From the NCBI GenBank assembly GCA_950295325.1, contig OX485805.1:52352758-52416757 (forward strand): DNA of 64,000 nucleotides, read 5' to 3'. The notes under the pieces were generated by a model. The model made no database searches. It saw only the letters and a program-made list of their open reading frames with translations, and had not been told where the DNA came from. Each line of letters starts with the position of its first letter. Within the stretch, counting starts at the first letter, position 1. Below are positions 43,999-56,900 of this stretch, piece after piece. A program made the position numbers and the translations under genes. Source of the DNA: Polytrichum commune. Its lineage: Eukaryota; Streptophyta; Polytrichopsida; Polytrichales; Polytrichaceae.

Positions 43999-45082
43999 TA
44001 TAATGCATTTGGTAACAAACCTAGACAACCGGGTTGCATTAATCCTATCAATATTATATACAACATTTGTAGAATTGTCATTGAAAGTTTCGGTGGATAT
44101 AACGCAATCTACGTCAATCCATTTTCTATTTGTCTATTTGATAGCATGTTGTTGTGTGCATGTCTACGATATTTGCTTCCTTGACTATGCTCTCCACTTT
44201 CTACTTCCCCTTGTGTCGTAAACCCTAAACAAAAAACAAAAAACCACCAATCTTGACAAAATGAAATTAAAACCCCTAGGTGTTGCCAAAAGGAAGTGTA
44301 GACGTGTAGGATAAGGAAGACAATTGACAACAAACCTTGGGTATTTCCATCCTTTTTGGGCATATGATGCTGCAATTTTCATCCAATTATGTGCTTATAC
44401 GTTGTTTATTGACATTCATTTTCATCCAATTATGCATTTATACCCTTTTTATGGTCCCTAAATTATGTGGAGGTCGTCTTATAACATTTAGGTCAAATAA
44501 ATTATATTCTCCCTATATTAGGCAACACATTGTTTTTAAAATGCATTAAGTGACAAACCCTAGTTTTCTCCTTGACACAAGACAATGAATAATACATGAT
44601 TCAAACACATGAATACATAAAATCTGAAATCCAAACTTGGTGAAGCCTATATAAATTGCATATATGGCCATATATTGAGACCCCGGATCCTTTAAGGGTA
44701 CAAAAGCTTTGGTGACGACATGCAAAGAAACAAAACTATGGGTACAATCACCAACGTTGATATTATATGGAAGGAGAGGTTGGCCATATGCATGCATGCA
44801 AAACGGGAGGTTGGTACACATGAGTGGGGATATGCTCCCGGGCCCCATGATTTCAATGGCCGGGGATTCACGTTGTCTACATACTAAACTCATCCATTGC
44901 GTAGGTGAAAACATGGCAAATCACACTATAGCATGCAAATGACTATGTTGAATCAATATGACTCCAAAACTAACGCCAAAGACCCCAAATTAGTGTGGTG
45001 AAATCTAGTTGGGAATGAATCAACCCCTCAATTTTACATTGCACTTGTTTTTCCAACGATTCTTTCGTCCACAATGCATTAT
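43999..45082. other. spacer, nothing recognised
   Basis: A 122-codon minus-strand frame (44546-44914) shows no domain. No terminal repeats. Confidence 0.35.
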
Positions 45083-45151
45083 TTTACATAGACATTGCAA
45101 ATCCCAAGCCGATTTCAATCAACGGCTTGGGATGCATGGCGTCTATGTAAA
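45083..45151. repeat. near-perfect 69-nt hairpin
   Basis: TTTACATAGAC and ATCCCAAGCCG on the left are complemented by CGGCTTGGGAT and GTCTATGTAAA on the right, with a small internal mismatch region and an 11-nt loop ATTTCAATCAA. The size and pairing would suit a plant small-RNA precursor or the core of a tiny MITE. There is no direct evidence for a transcript. Confidence 0.6.
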
Positions 45152-46741
45152 CTCATCCATCGTGAATGAAGGGGCTGTAGTAAAAGCAAGTCCCATATAG
45201 AATCGAGGGACCAACTTGTTATAACTAGACTCCCTAAAACCAACCCGAAGCCTATGATGCTATTTTCGAAGTCAAAGCATATTAAAATGGAGATTTATGG
45301 GCTACCATATAAACCACCACATCTTCACCTTCACAATGGAGGAGTGTCACGAATCATAGCCGGTTTCAATCAATGGCCCATGTGCGCCATACCGTAATTT
45401 TATTGAATGGTATGGGCAAGATAGCCGAGCAATGAAGCATATATATGGATCCTATGTAATAAGTTAAGAGCCCGGGATCTTCACACCAATAGCAAAACAA
45501 CAAAGTCGGACCCACCTTTCACATGTGACCTTCGTAAGTGTGTATTCTATACTATACATATAAACTAATCGTACCACATTAATGAAGCTTAAATTTGGGA
45601 GAGTTTTTTTTGGGTATATAAAACCAACAATCATCCACGTATGTTACCGGATCCCGGAACCTTTAATACGAGTCTTATTGGGGGAATCCCAAAAGCAATG
45701 ACCGGGGAACATCTCCGTGGGCCAAGTGGCACAAAGCATTCTCCCTATTCCCATTGTGATTGAATTTTAATGTGATGAAATTAAAGAAGAGAGAATCCAA
45801 CATGATCTAGACACATGGAATGTTTGTTTATGTCGATGATGAAGTCCATGGTCAAATTTCTATAACGATGCAATTTTGAAAAGTCTTTTTGGCCCCGCAC
45901 TCGGTGTAAACCGAACCCATGATCAAGAGGAGGAGTGAAAAGTGGATGCGTTGACTTTTTTAATATACACCCAAAAGGAAAATTTTGGATTTGTCCTTTT
46001 TTTTGCCGACTCCCTTTTTTCCTCCTTTCTTTCCGTTTGACTAAAATATGTGTCCAAAAGAATGATTAAATTATTTTGTAACGGCATTTCTCTACCATGA
46101 TCTCCTAACATTTGCGGCGAGAGAATCTCCTTCACCTCTCTCGTCGGAAAACCCGTTGAACGGTGATAATGGATAATGTTAGGCATGAAAAGAGGCATTT
46201 TGGGGACGTCAGGCTCCGTGGTCGTTCTTACACTGCTTTCTTGATGTAAATTGAAGTGATCATGGAATGAAGTTCAATAGCTGATCACATAGTTTAGGGG
46301 GAACAGGGGATGACTTCATAGTCCATGATGTAAACAACCCCATTTGTGTCGTTGTTAGCTAGGCGTGTTAGAAAAATACATCGGCTAAAAATGAACTCGT
46401 TCATGAAGTATCTTTTTGATGAGTTGATTGAATGCCTCGATAATGAATTTGGATTCGGATTCAAACATATGACTTCTTCGGTGTCTTTCGTTGCAAGACT
46501 GATTAGTATATTGATCAGCAATGTCATATATTACTAGATTTATGGGGTTTCCCCTTGACATTATATAATGCATTAAATGAAGATCCCTTTAATACATGTA
46601 TTAGGTGATTTCAAGTCAAGGGAGAGAACTCGTAGACATGGTGCATGTGAGTCAAATGTCGAGCCCCTTTAGACCCTTGCTTAAAAAGTGTTCACTTACA
46701 TAATCGCATTCAAGACGTAAAGCTCCCGTTGAGGGAGAGAT
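45152..46741. other. spacer, nothing recognised
   Basis: A second weak relative of the hairpin loop (GGTTTCAATCAATGGC) lies near 45363. No gene recognised. Confidence 0.35.
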
Positions 46742-47374
46742 GTGTATTTTTGACAAAGTTTTTGGCATTTGACACACAAGAACTTGCATACACAAAAACG
46801 CACATCAATTGACATGCACAATTTAGAAATTGACATGTAGTGTGACTTGTGAAGAAAAAAATCACACTTTGGTTGACATGTTAGAAATTAAAATCACACA
46901 TACTACTAGACATGTGACATTAAGGTGACATTTTAGAAAAAAATGTAGACATCAATTGACATTCATTTTTGTTTTTGAAAACATCACGTGACACTTTGGA
47001 TTTGAAGCTGAACGTTCAAATGAAACTTGTCAAACATACACATCGCTTGCGAGCTACGTGTATTTTTGACATTCGACACACACAAAACTTGCACTTTAAA
47101 AAATGCACATCAATTGACATGCACAACTTAGAATATAAACACGTAGTGTGACTTGTGAAGAAAATAACCACACGTCAATTGACACGTTACAAATTGAAAC
47201 GACACGTACTACAAAACACGAGGTAACGTTGCTATAACATTTTAAAAGAAAAAAAATTGTAGACGTCAATTAACATTCTTTTTTTTTTGCTTTTCAAAAC
47301 GTCACATGACACTTTTGGATTTGAAGTTGAACGTCAAATGAGATTTGTGAAACATACACACACTGCATGCGAAC
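46742..47374 (+). repeat. tandem duplication, two units of about 316 bp
   Basis: GTGTATTTTTGACA starts at 46742 and again at 47058. The units agree in order: GCACATCAATTGACATGCAC, GTGTGACTTGTGAAGAAAA, GTAGAC-TCAATT-ACATTC and TTTGGATTTGAAG-TGAACGT. The TCAATTGACA word also recurs inside each unit. No coding function. Confidence 0.8.
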
Positions 47375-50018
47375 AATCAAAAGAGTCCGTTCATTGATGA
47401 TACGGTATGCAACTTAAAGTAGACCCACGACACGACTATTGTGACGTTGACCGGTAGCTTGAAACTTTTGGGGTTATATATGTATCCTAGGCTTTCAATA
47501 GTAGGATGTACTTCTCCTCCATGTTGGGATCAACCGATTTGAGGTACATATATATGTTGAGAATAATTGTTGTGTATAAAACAATAAAGCATCCATGCAT
47601 CATTTTATTCTTTGGCGAGCGAGTACGTACCTTCATATAATAAGCTCCAATTCTCACAACTTGCATGTCGAGTTCATTAATCAGTGCGCAACTGCAATAT
47701 TAGTATCAATCAGTGGTTAGTGGTCCCTATAATTTAATAGAGTCCCGAGAGATTTTTAGGGCATTAATCGGTCAAGATCGCAGTGTTTCTGAATCGAACC
47801 AGTTCCGTGTTGACATTTTTAAAATAAAAAAAAACTTTATTGATTCATGGTATATTCTATAGATTCCTCCAAAATGATGGGTAATTTTTCTTGAAGTCTC
47901 CAACTTCAATTGGTTGTTTCCCAATCCCAACCAGTTCATCTATAATTAGCAGTTGGTTCTCCTCATTCATCGCTAAGTGTCATATGGATTTGGGTGAACC
48001 AACCCATACACTCGTTCCTTGTCGGATGCCTAAACCCTTGCCTTCAAGGAACCAATGTATGGGTTGGTTTGCACCAACTACCTCATGTGGAGTCCCCACA
48101 CATTTGAAAACCTTGGTTTCAAAATAGACTTTGGTAAGGCAAGGTAAAAGGTTGTTGACTTTGAAATGTGCCCAGTTTTAGGGAGCTTGTTTTGAAGGTC
48201 GATCCCTCTTCTGTTGGGTAGAAATGTCCATTTTCCACATTGATCCAAGATATGGGTTTTGTAGGGTTACAAAATACCCGTTTGTTTTATTTTATTGGAG
48301 TTGCAAATGGAAAATTCTGAAAATAAAAAGGAAAGAGAGACTGACCTTGCAACCGAGTTCCTTTAAATTATGCACATGTCAAGGCTTGGATTCTTTTATG
48401 TTGTCCCATTGGACCTTGCCTCGAATTCGGGGTTTATGATTGTGTGTGGCCACCCCTCGGCAAGAGAATAATACAATCAAACGGCTGTAAATAAACATGT
48501 TGTGCTTTTCAAAAAGCGGCGGTCTACATCTTAGTGCCACAATAGGGTTTCCATGGAACATGGGATCTTCAATCATTTAGAAAAAGGTCAAGGAACACAA
48601 GGCTCAACAATGTTGTGCACCTTTTGCATTTTTTGTAAAAAAAAATCCGACTCCAAGTTACAAATGGCAACCGACCATGAGTAAACGAACAACATGAAAA
48701 GATGATTTCATGTTGGTAGGGTTGTGAAATGACAAGTCAAAGTCAAAGTAGGGATGTCAAAAGCCAAAGTCTGGCTCAAGAGATCCAGGTTAGGAGACAT
48801 TGTTGTTGATACATTACAACATTAAAACCGGGATAGGTTCAAACGCCACAAAGACAAAACTATGAGCCAAGTTCTATTGCTTCATGTTAGGGTAATCTCA
48901 CCGGCACGATAAAATGCATGCCATGTTTAAAATGCCATGTTAGTATAGAAATAATTGACATGGTCGAATTTAATGTTGCCAAGACCCCCACAAGCACGTG
49001 TGTACATGGAATATAGGATAAAAGAAGGATGTTGAACAAAACTTTGTGTGTTTTATGCCTTGTGATGATTGCTTTCATGTTGTTATATGCTTTCATTGTT
49101 GAGGTTACTGTTGAGTTGTGAATCTCATATGGTAGCATCAAATTGATCACCACAAGGGACACAACATGCAAAATGTGCATTGAGTTATCACCTTTTGAAT
49201 AGAACATTATACCTTGTACCTTCTCACATAAGTTTGTCTTGCATGTTGGTTCCACCTAACCTTCATTCAAGTTGATTTTATAACCCGTATCCTATGGGAC
49301 GACTCAATCAAATAAACTCTTATAACCTTGTTCTCCAACGATTAATTATCCATAAACATCTACATAGTCTCGTGAAAAGTGAAAGCTTCCTTGTGTTATC
49401 CACTAAATAAGGTCATTAGTTCAACTAACACTAATTTTTTTGTAACATTTCACAGTCATCTCTAATACTTGATTCTATTACGAGACCAAAAGTACTAGAA
49501 ATTGCACCAAATAAGGAGGAAAACAAACTCACATCTCTCAACCATATTATCACGTGTCAAAAAGTGAAATTGATTTCATCTTAGTAACTTAGAACCACGA
49601 GTCAACGCAATAAGGTGCTTTATTAAAAAAGTCACACTAATGACCAAGTTGAAAAGACAAATAGAAATAACAATATGGAAAGAAAGAAAACATGTTAACA
49701 AATGTGTCACAACATTGACATACATGTATTTATACCCCATAATGAGCATGTTTATACTCCACATGTAAAGGACCACGAGCACGCAAATTCTTTGGTGTGT
49801 GATTGTTTTATTACAATTTTAGCTGATATTACATTGAAATAGTGCAGCAAGGCCTCTTGAGGAGCTTGAGCACATCGTATTTGAAAATATATAGCCTACA
49901 CCAATACGAGAGAGAGAGAGAAAGATTTTCATGGCAACTCTACATGCAAAGCTTCTTCCCTCTTTGCAATCTATATAAAGAGATTCATGTGGATATCTTG
50001 CGGGACATAAGGTAGGAG
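47375..50018. other. spacer, nothing recognised
   Basis: The 122-codon minus frame at 48887-49255 and others show no domain. A (GA)n run is near 49911-49921. Confidence 0.35.
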
Positions 50019-50440
50019 TGTTGGGGGTAAAAGTGTGGATTTACTAGTGTTATAGGTTTTTACTTAGGATTAGAAAGTAGGTAGAGTTGTTAAGACTTTG
50101 TGGTAAGTTCTAGAAGAGATGGATCAAGTGGCTAATACTTGTCCACGTCCAAGTTGCTAGAACGGTGACAAGGCCTACACCTCGTCAAGTTGATGAGGTA
50201 AGACTTTCTATATTAGTTATATCTAGATTATGATAGGTTTATGAGCCGTATCTACGAGTAAGTAGATTTAGGTTATTTCTTGGGTAACTTCCTATTCCAT
50301 AGTATATAGGGGCTCCCGGCGAAGGGTCCGACACCTTCTTCGAGTCCTTAGGATAGTGTTAGTTGTTATAGGATGGGTTTGAGTGTTAGATTAGAGCTAT
50401 GACTTCTTGTATTAAGGCCTTCGCCTTAGGGGTTTAATAA
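50019..50440 (+). mobile_element. possible LTR (solo or decayed)
   Basis: Begins TGTTGGGGGTAAAAG, contains a TATA word in AGTATATAGGGGCTCCCG and a later AATAAGGG. It is followed by GGGTGAGAGCCATG, which resembles a tRNA-Met primer binding site (CAGAGCCATG core). No second copy, integrase or gag frame is present in the window, so the call is weak. Confidence 0.3.
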
Positions 50441-51782
50441 GGGTGAGAGCCATGTTCGTTTATGAGGTTTCTATGTGTGATTTTCTTGTCCTTAATGTTA
50501 TTTCCCTTATGCCTAAAGGACCCCAACAGGAGCACCTTAAACCAAGACAACACCCTCGACATCTTGTTGTTGAAAATCACAACGAGTTTCTTGTTATGTG
50601 GGAGGTGACATTCATTCTTTATTGTGTCAGGAGAGCAACGAGGGAGAGAGGTTTTGAGCATGGACTCCAAGGCACATCTATCATGTAATTGGTGTTCGTG
50701 ACATGTTTCTTTGTGGGTTTCTTCCCTTAAATATTTACGAGGGGTCTACTATTTTAACAGAACACCCAATAAGTTGAGATGTTGCTAAGTCATAGAAAGC
50801 AATGTGATTTTGGAGAAAAACCCAAAAGCGCCAATACTCCACCAAACATAATCAAAAGGATAACAACAACAAAACCCACATAGTAGAGAAAAAGACTAGG
50901 GATCCCAATTCTCCAATGCAAAACCTAGCCAAAACAATTATAATCCAACATTTGAATTTTAAAGTTGAGTCTTCTTGCAAACGTCAAGAATATAAAATCA
51001 CATGATGCAGAAGGTCACAACCTACCAATATATATATATATATATATATATACCTTGATTTTGATTTTGATTTTGATTTTTTTGGGGCACAAATTGAAAT
51101 TTTAATTGCAAGAACGGAACCAAAACATATCCCTTGATGTCACCTTCTTTATACAAATGCAGTTAGTACTAGCCACATGTTTGCACTAGGAGAAGGGAAC
51201 CCCCCCCCCCTTTCCCCACCCCCACAACCTAACTTGAACATAGCTCATATATTGGACCATGTTACAAGCAAGGAATAATATAATCTAAAGTTGGAACCAT
51301 TTTGATGTACTCCTAGGCTACTTTGTAATCAAATCATTTCTATAATTATAAAGATTACTACATTATAATACATTGTAATGTCCTATTGTAACTCAGTTAC
51401 GAAAGCATACTACATAGGTGAAGATAAAGCACTACTACAATAAACATTGTATGTAGTGTCATATGATATTCTATGTCATTGTCGTAAAACTTTTAATGAC
51501 ACTTCTTATGAATAAGTTTGCGACTACTCTCGTAAATGACCGAAATTGGATGAAATCCATGCCATCATTGAAACAAAGTTTGGTGTATTTTGCATCCCCA
51601 CAATTATGTAGTGACAGGTTGTCATGGACGATTGAAATTGGGATGAAACCCCACTTATTAAGTGATGGTAATTGCAATGTTGTAAATATGTAATGCCTAT
51701 TTAAAAAATAAAAATAAAAAGGAATGAAAAATAATGTTAAGTTTGTTTTTAGTGTTGGTGACACTACACATGCAGTTTCCAA
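50441..51782. other. spacer with simple repeats
   Basis: (TA)n at about 51027-51052, a TTTTGA run at about 51055-51080, and a poly-C run at about 51201-51210. A short CACTACTACAATAAA word near 51430 resembles a CACTA-element end but has no partner with matching flanks. Confidence 0.4.
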
Positions 51783-51785
51783 TTA

Positions 51786-52270
51786 GGGTCACTTCACACA
51801 CGAGGGTGGGAGCCCGTGACCATTACACTTCAAGCACTCTCGTTGGTGGAAACGGCGGAGCTGGTCCAAGTTCGCTTCATATTAGGCTTGAGGGACCACT
51901 GGAGTATGTGAATGCAAGATGGATGTAAAGTCTTCATGGCATCAAATGGATCATGTTTCATGGTCACTTCGATTATTTTCAAAAACCACTTCTTGAAGGT
52001 AGGTCTAACACAAAATTGGGAGATCATGGCACTTTGAACACTCAAAACCGTTGGTTTATTCTATTTGATCATGTGTGAGGACGCGTATGAAAAGAAATCC
52101 ATTGAATCAACATTTGGTTGAGGCCCCAATCACATGACTTCACACTACACTTGAGGGTCCGTGACCACACTGCATGATTTTGGAGGTGTGTTGGGACGGC
52201 CTTTGGACACTTTCTTTTGGGCTCTCACAATTTCATGGTCACGACTCTTGGCTCGTGTGTGAAGTGGCCC
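51786..52270 (+). mobile_element. Tourist/PIF-type MITE family F1, copy 3 (485 bp)
   Basis: Left end GGGTCACTTCACACACGAG, right end CTCGTGTGTGAAGTGGCCC, TTA at 51783-51785 and 52271-52273. Same orientation as copy 2. Confidence 0.9.
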
Positions 52271-52429
52271 TTAGTATTGAGCAAGATAAATAGAAAGGGT
52301 GACACTAAACACAATAATGAGTGTAGTACATGCACCACTTTCTAAATATTCTTGGCTTTTGAACTCATGGACATGAGAGGTGAATGGGTGTGGGCCTGGC
52401 CACACATTGCTTTGCTAAGGTAGAGGGTC

Positions 52430-53105
52430 TTGTCCGGTCACTTGTATTTCCGACTAGCTTAGTTCTCCTAGGATAAGGGCCACTTCACACACGAGCCAAG
52501 AGCCGTGACCATGAAATTGTGAGAGCCCAAAAGAAAGTGTCCAAAGGCCGTCCCAACACACCTCCAAAATCATGTAGTGTGGTCACGGACCCTCAAGTGC
52601 ACTGTGAAGCCATATGTGACCATGCCGTCAACCAAATGCTATTTCAATGAAGTTCTATTCATGCGGGTCCTCACACATGATCAAATGAAATAAATCAACG
52701 GTTGTGAGCATTCGGAGTGCCATGGTCTCCTAGTTTTGTGTTAGGCCTACCTCCAAGAGGTGGTTTTGGAAAATAGTCCAAGTGACCATGAAACACAATC
52801 CATTCGATACCATGTAGGAATCCATGCAGACTTTACCTCCATCTTGCATTCACATACTCCATTGGTCCCTCAAGCGTAGTGTGAAGCGAAGTGGCCCTAA
52901 GAAACACGTGACCAATACAAGGTGGACAACAAAGCCAAATCAAGGCCGCAATCACTTTCCTCGTACTTTTTGAAGAGCATATGAATATCTAATTAATTAT
53001 CAAAGTGAATATCCGCATGCCTATTAAACGATCGCATAGATCCCCCATCCCCGATCATGTTGATTATGTAGCTCATAGTGGTGAGTATATTTGAGCACAT
53101 AAAGC
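52430..53105 (+). repeat. dispersed repeat R3, copy d, split by an F1 MITE
   Basis: The two parts (to 52476 and from 52898) join as CTAGGATAAGAAACACGTG, matching CTAGGATGCGAAACAGGTG at about 15928 in R3a. The right part continues with AGAGCATATGAATATC and ATGTTGATTATG. R3 therefore existed before the MITE inserted. Confidence 0.65.
52477..52897 (-). mobile_element. Tourist/PIF-type MITE family F1, copy 4 (421 bp)
   Basis: Ends GGGCCACTTCACACACGAG and GTGTGAAGCGAAGTGGCCC with TAA at 52474-52476 and 52898-52900. Orientation is opposite to copy 3, and about 60 bp next to the right end are missing compared with copies 2 and 3. It interrupts an R3 repeat. Confidence 0.92.
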
Positions 53106-53562
53106 ATTGTTGTTTGAACCAAGTGTTTTTAGGTTAAATGTTTTCGGAGTCATGTATGACCACATACCATTGAAATATAGGTGTTTGATTTGAAGAAGTA
53201 ACCGACTTGGGCATGTCTTTTGTAATGGAACATTCATACATGTGTTGCAAAGGTTTTGACACTTGTAGAAAATCCATGAGGATTAAGTCCTTCCTAATTA
53301 AAGGCATAGACCATGCGTAGGATCTAAGCTTGAAGATGGACAAAAGACTTGCATGAAGATTATAATGCATTTAGAGTATATAAATGATGTCAACATATAA
53401 GTGGTTAGACTGGGAAACACTAAGGTATTGACTGATTATGTCCAAATATCCTTGTGGACACTTGATTTTGGGGGGGAGGGGCTGAGATTATTTATAAAAC
53501 GATGCATGCACTTGATCTACTATATCATAGTGTGCTTTGATAATTGGGTGACAACAAGACAC
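53106..53562. other. spacer, nothing recognised
   Basis: A 78-codon minus-strand frame with no domain. Confidence 0.35.
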
Positions 53563-53564
53563 TA

Positions 53565-53806
53565 CATTAAATAGGATATTTAGTGTTTGATTATGTTTAA
53601 TATTGTAATCACTTTACCTTGTTCAACACTAATTTTCAAATTTTTGACAATCAGTGTAGAAGATATGCTAGAACATAACCTATAATTCTACTTTTATCAT
53701 TGTTATTTTTTTCATATCTTTAGTAGCACTAAATTCAAACATGTAACTTCCACATATTATCATAGTTGATATTTAGTGTATCAAACACTAAATATCCTAT
53801 TTAGTG
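53565..53806. mobile_element. Tc1/mariner-type MITE, CACTAAATAGG family, copy 2 (242 bp)
   Basis: Termini CATTAAATAGGATATTTAGT and ACTAAATATCCTATTTAGTG form a nearly perfect inverted repeat of about 27 bp. TA lies on both sides (53563-53564, 53807-53808). It shares termini with 24957-25356. Confidence 0.85.
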
Positions 53807-53981
53807 TAGTTGACTATGGTGTAGTAGTCTTTGGAATTGTATGAGTGCGTTACTTACAAAGTAGCCGCCAAGGAGCAATCATAAGATTCCAACTTTGGAT
53901 TTCATTTTTCCTCACTTGATTTATGGAGTACTAACATGGTCCCCATAATGGAAATGGTTCTCTAGTTGCATATTGTGATAT

Positions 53982-54115
53982 AGTAGAGGTGCCTATTCTT
54001 GATCAGGGTCCCATCGGCAATCTATAGGGTGCCATAACTTTGGTCGAGCTGCGATTGAATTTTGATCAAGCCATAATCAATAGCGTCATGACACATGTCT
54101 TGGTTTTGAGTGCTA
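53982..54115 (+). repeat. dispersed repeat R7, copy c
   Basis: Same strand as copy a, with TATAGTAGAGGTGCCTATTC and GGGTCCCATCGGCAATC. Confidence 0.5.
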
Positions 54116-55014
54116 AAATGCAGTGCACTAAGTGGGTATGGCGGACTCTAGACATTGGCAATATGTTCGAGCCAACGATTGGCTTCAAAATTTCACAGTA
54201 GTTTTAGTTAATGGAATACAATTACCAAACAATTTGCAGTTTATATCTTGATGATTTATATCTTCCTACTGGGAAAAAAATGCACCGCCTTATACTTCTT
54301 CATATATGGCGCAAATTTTTATAATTGATCGGTTGCGGGTGTCTCTAGTCTAGATTTCATGTAACTGTTGCTACACTAAGTACCCCAGTGAGTGTGTGTG
54401 GTATTGATTCATGAAACAAACACTATTTTGCCTAGTCTTAAAATTAGTGAGGGCTCAAAATCTGACTAAGTGATATTAAATTCATGAATACATACTCATT
54501 TATCATATATTACGAGAAAATTATTGTGTGCTCTAAGGTGTTTGTAGAGTGATAACATATGTAAACACATGCTTGTCAACATTACATTACTAACACATAA
54601 GTTATATTTCTAAGTTTAGCATCTAGCAAGGGCCTCCATCATCTTACATTTATGGGAGGAAAATAAACAAATAGGAAGAAATTGACACCAATATAAATAG
54701 TATGAATATTGTAAATAATGTTAGTAACTTCACTAAATAGTGTCAAGATGAACATTTCTTCCTATATCTTATGATGCCACTAATTTCATAGTATAAAGAA
54801 ATTTAGTATCACCTTCACTAAATTTCTCACACTCACTATTAGCCCACCTCCACTAATTGGAATAATTAGTGTAGTAGACATGGGCAAATTATCATGTGGA
54901 TAGTTGTCCTTAGTGAGTAAATAAAAAACTCTGAAGTCAATTTAGTACTTCCAAGTAGAATTTAGTGCATTGTTTGTGGTATTCAATGTTACATGAGTAA
55001 TAGCGTAATTAACC
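54116..55014. other. spacer, nothing recognised
   Basis: AT-rich, with scattered TTAGTGTAGT words that may be decayed MITE ends. Confidence 0.35.
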
Positions 55015-55380
55015 GTGTTCTTAGGCGTTTACTAGGTTACACTAATGATCAACAACTTCACCATTAGTGTCATCTCATGACAATTAGCATTTAAGTTTGC
55101 TTACTAATATAGTTGCATGAGTATGTTCAATGGTGTTAAGAGGTGTATGCCTATATCCCATTGAGGTAAACGTTTCTTCTCTCTTCTTTGTATGTCTATG
55201 TTATACAATGCTCTACAAGTTGACTACAAGTGTCCACAAATGGCACTTAGCATTAATATGCTTGAGAAGGTTTTCCTCTTGCATACTAAAATGTAAACAC
55301 ATGACGCTTGCCATTAAATATGTTGAATAATATTTTTCCCTTGCACACTAGAATGGAAAATAATGCATTAAATGACTAAG
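55015..55380 (+). repeat. dispersed repeat R1, copy c (left part)
   Basis: Shares CACTAATGATCAACAA, TCATCTCATGACA, GCATGAGTATGTTCAATG and GCATACTAAAATGTAAACAC with R1a. It ends about 60 bp before the Harbinger element. Confidence 0.6.
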
Positions 55381-55661
55381 ACTTGGTCCTCCTTACCATC
55401 CACGTAGAACCCAATCCATTGTCCGGGGTGGGTGGTATCTAAGAGCGTCCCCACCAGCAGAGGTATAAGTCAGTTGAACGGCACTCCTGGAAATCCGGTG
55501 CCCAGGACGCCAAGTTCTAACGTCCACCAGTCGACGCTAACGCCATAAAGGGTGCCGGACCGGGCATTTGGGAGGAGCTCTTCGGGTATATTGGCCTCGG
55601 GTACCGTGTTCTGCCCGCCAACGCCATCCGGCAGTTAGCCCAACTTTGGACTTATTCCACC

Positions 55662-56900
55662 ATGTCAGGAAGGGGGGGGGGTGTGCCTGCAACGGGTGGG
55701 ATGACCAAGAAGGGCAGGAACTTTTGCCCGGAGGAGGAAGAATAGTGTTGCCGAAGTTTTATGCATACTTCCACCGATGCCAGGAGAGGGATAGGGCAGA
55801 AGAATGCACAATTTTGGATCAATGTAGCAACGCACTATGCTAGACACAAACCCGAGGGAGGAGCTGATCGTCCTGCTAGGTCTCTAGAGACAAAATGGTC
55901 TGACATCAAGCAATCTGTCGCCAAGTTCAGTGGTTGCTATCAGTCAGTGAGAGATCTGAATGAGAGTGGGAAGAGTGAGGATGATTTTGTATTAGATGCT
56001 ATGAGCTTGTACAAGCAAAAATGTGGGAAGGCATTTGTTCTAAAACATTGCTGGTTGTTGTTAAAGAACTATCCTAGGTTTGCGGCAATATTTATGGGCA
56101 AGCGAAAGGGTGGAGGGTTTGATCTGCCCTCAAGAGAGGGGCTGCCTGTTGATCGTCGCGATCTGCTTTCTCTGAATGGCCAGGCTCCCTCCACCGAATC
56201 GCCACCTGCACAGACAAGACCACAGGGTGCTAAGTCAGCAAAAAATGAGCATGCACAAAGTAAGGGGAAGGAGCTAGCTTTGCGCGCTAATGCAAAAGCT
56301 ACAACTGACTTTGCTGCAGCTACATTGAAGAAAGCTGAGCAAATTGCTCAGCAAAATGCTTTTAGCTTGTTTACAGTAGAGGATAAGAACATTACCTGTG
56401 ACCTTGCTAGACAGTGGCTCCACCTCCGCAGGACCCAAAAGCTTGCAAAGCTCAAGGCACAGGTTGCTGCCGAAGTTGCTGCCTCCAACGAGCCTGCTCC
56501 TCCTCGGTTTGGAGTCTGCTCCAACACGCCTGTTGCACCTGCACCTGCACCAACACAAAGGTTAGGGTTTAGAGGACATTTGAATGAAGAAGATGATGCT
56601 GATGATGATTGTGAGGATGATTCCTCCGACTTGTTTGCAGACAGGAGGAGGGTAGCTGATCTAAATGTTTTTGGGAATGACTTCGGCCAACCAGCTTCGG
56701 ATCGTGATGAGGATACAACCACCATCCTAGATTCTCAACCTAATGACTTCGCAATTAACCCTCCCCCATCACAACGTCGACGACTCTCTGCTAATCCTCA
56801 TGAACTCTTTGGCCAGTTTTGGACCCCTGCAATTCAGGAACAGTTTGTACCTAGGCAAATATCCCCTCCATCCACATGGTTGCAGGGCTCAAGAATTTGA
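55662..56900 (+). pseudogene. PIF/Harbinger ORF1-like Myb/SANT and NAM-associated protein, one stop codon
   Basis: From ATG at 55662 the frame is open for 413 codons apart from one TAG at 55743. Residues about 20-100 (NFCPEEEE, CRSFMHTSTDARRGIGQKNAQFW, then ETKWSDIKQSVAKFSGCY) are the Myb/SANT-like domain with the C-terminal region seen in plant proteins annotated as NAM-associated or GST-T3-like. Residues about 175-275 are a lysine/alanine-rich helical segment, followed by an acidic stretch (EEDDADDDCEDDSSD) and a conserved-looking tail ending WLQGSRI. The TAG replaces what is usually a Gln or Leu codon in the EEEE-x-LC motif; a single C-to-T change could explain it. A start at the downstream ATG (55761) would drop half of the DNA-binding helix set. 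The role is accessory to transposition, or domesticated if expressed. Confidence 0.8.

Noticed and set aside
46742-47374. CRISPR-like spaced repeats
   Set aside because: Two long diverged units in eukaryotic AT-rich DNA, with no short identical repeats, spacers or cas genes.
51429-51760. Possible CACTA element (CACTACTACAATAAA to TTTTTAGTG)
   Set aside because: The flanking trinucleotides AAG and TTG do not match and the inner ends are not inverted repeats.
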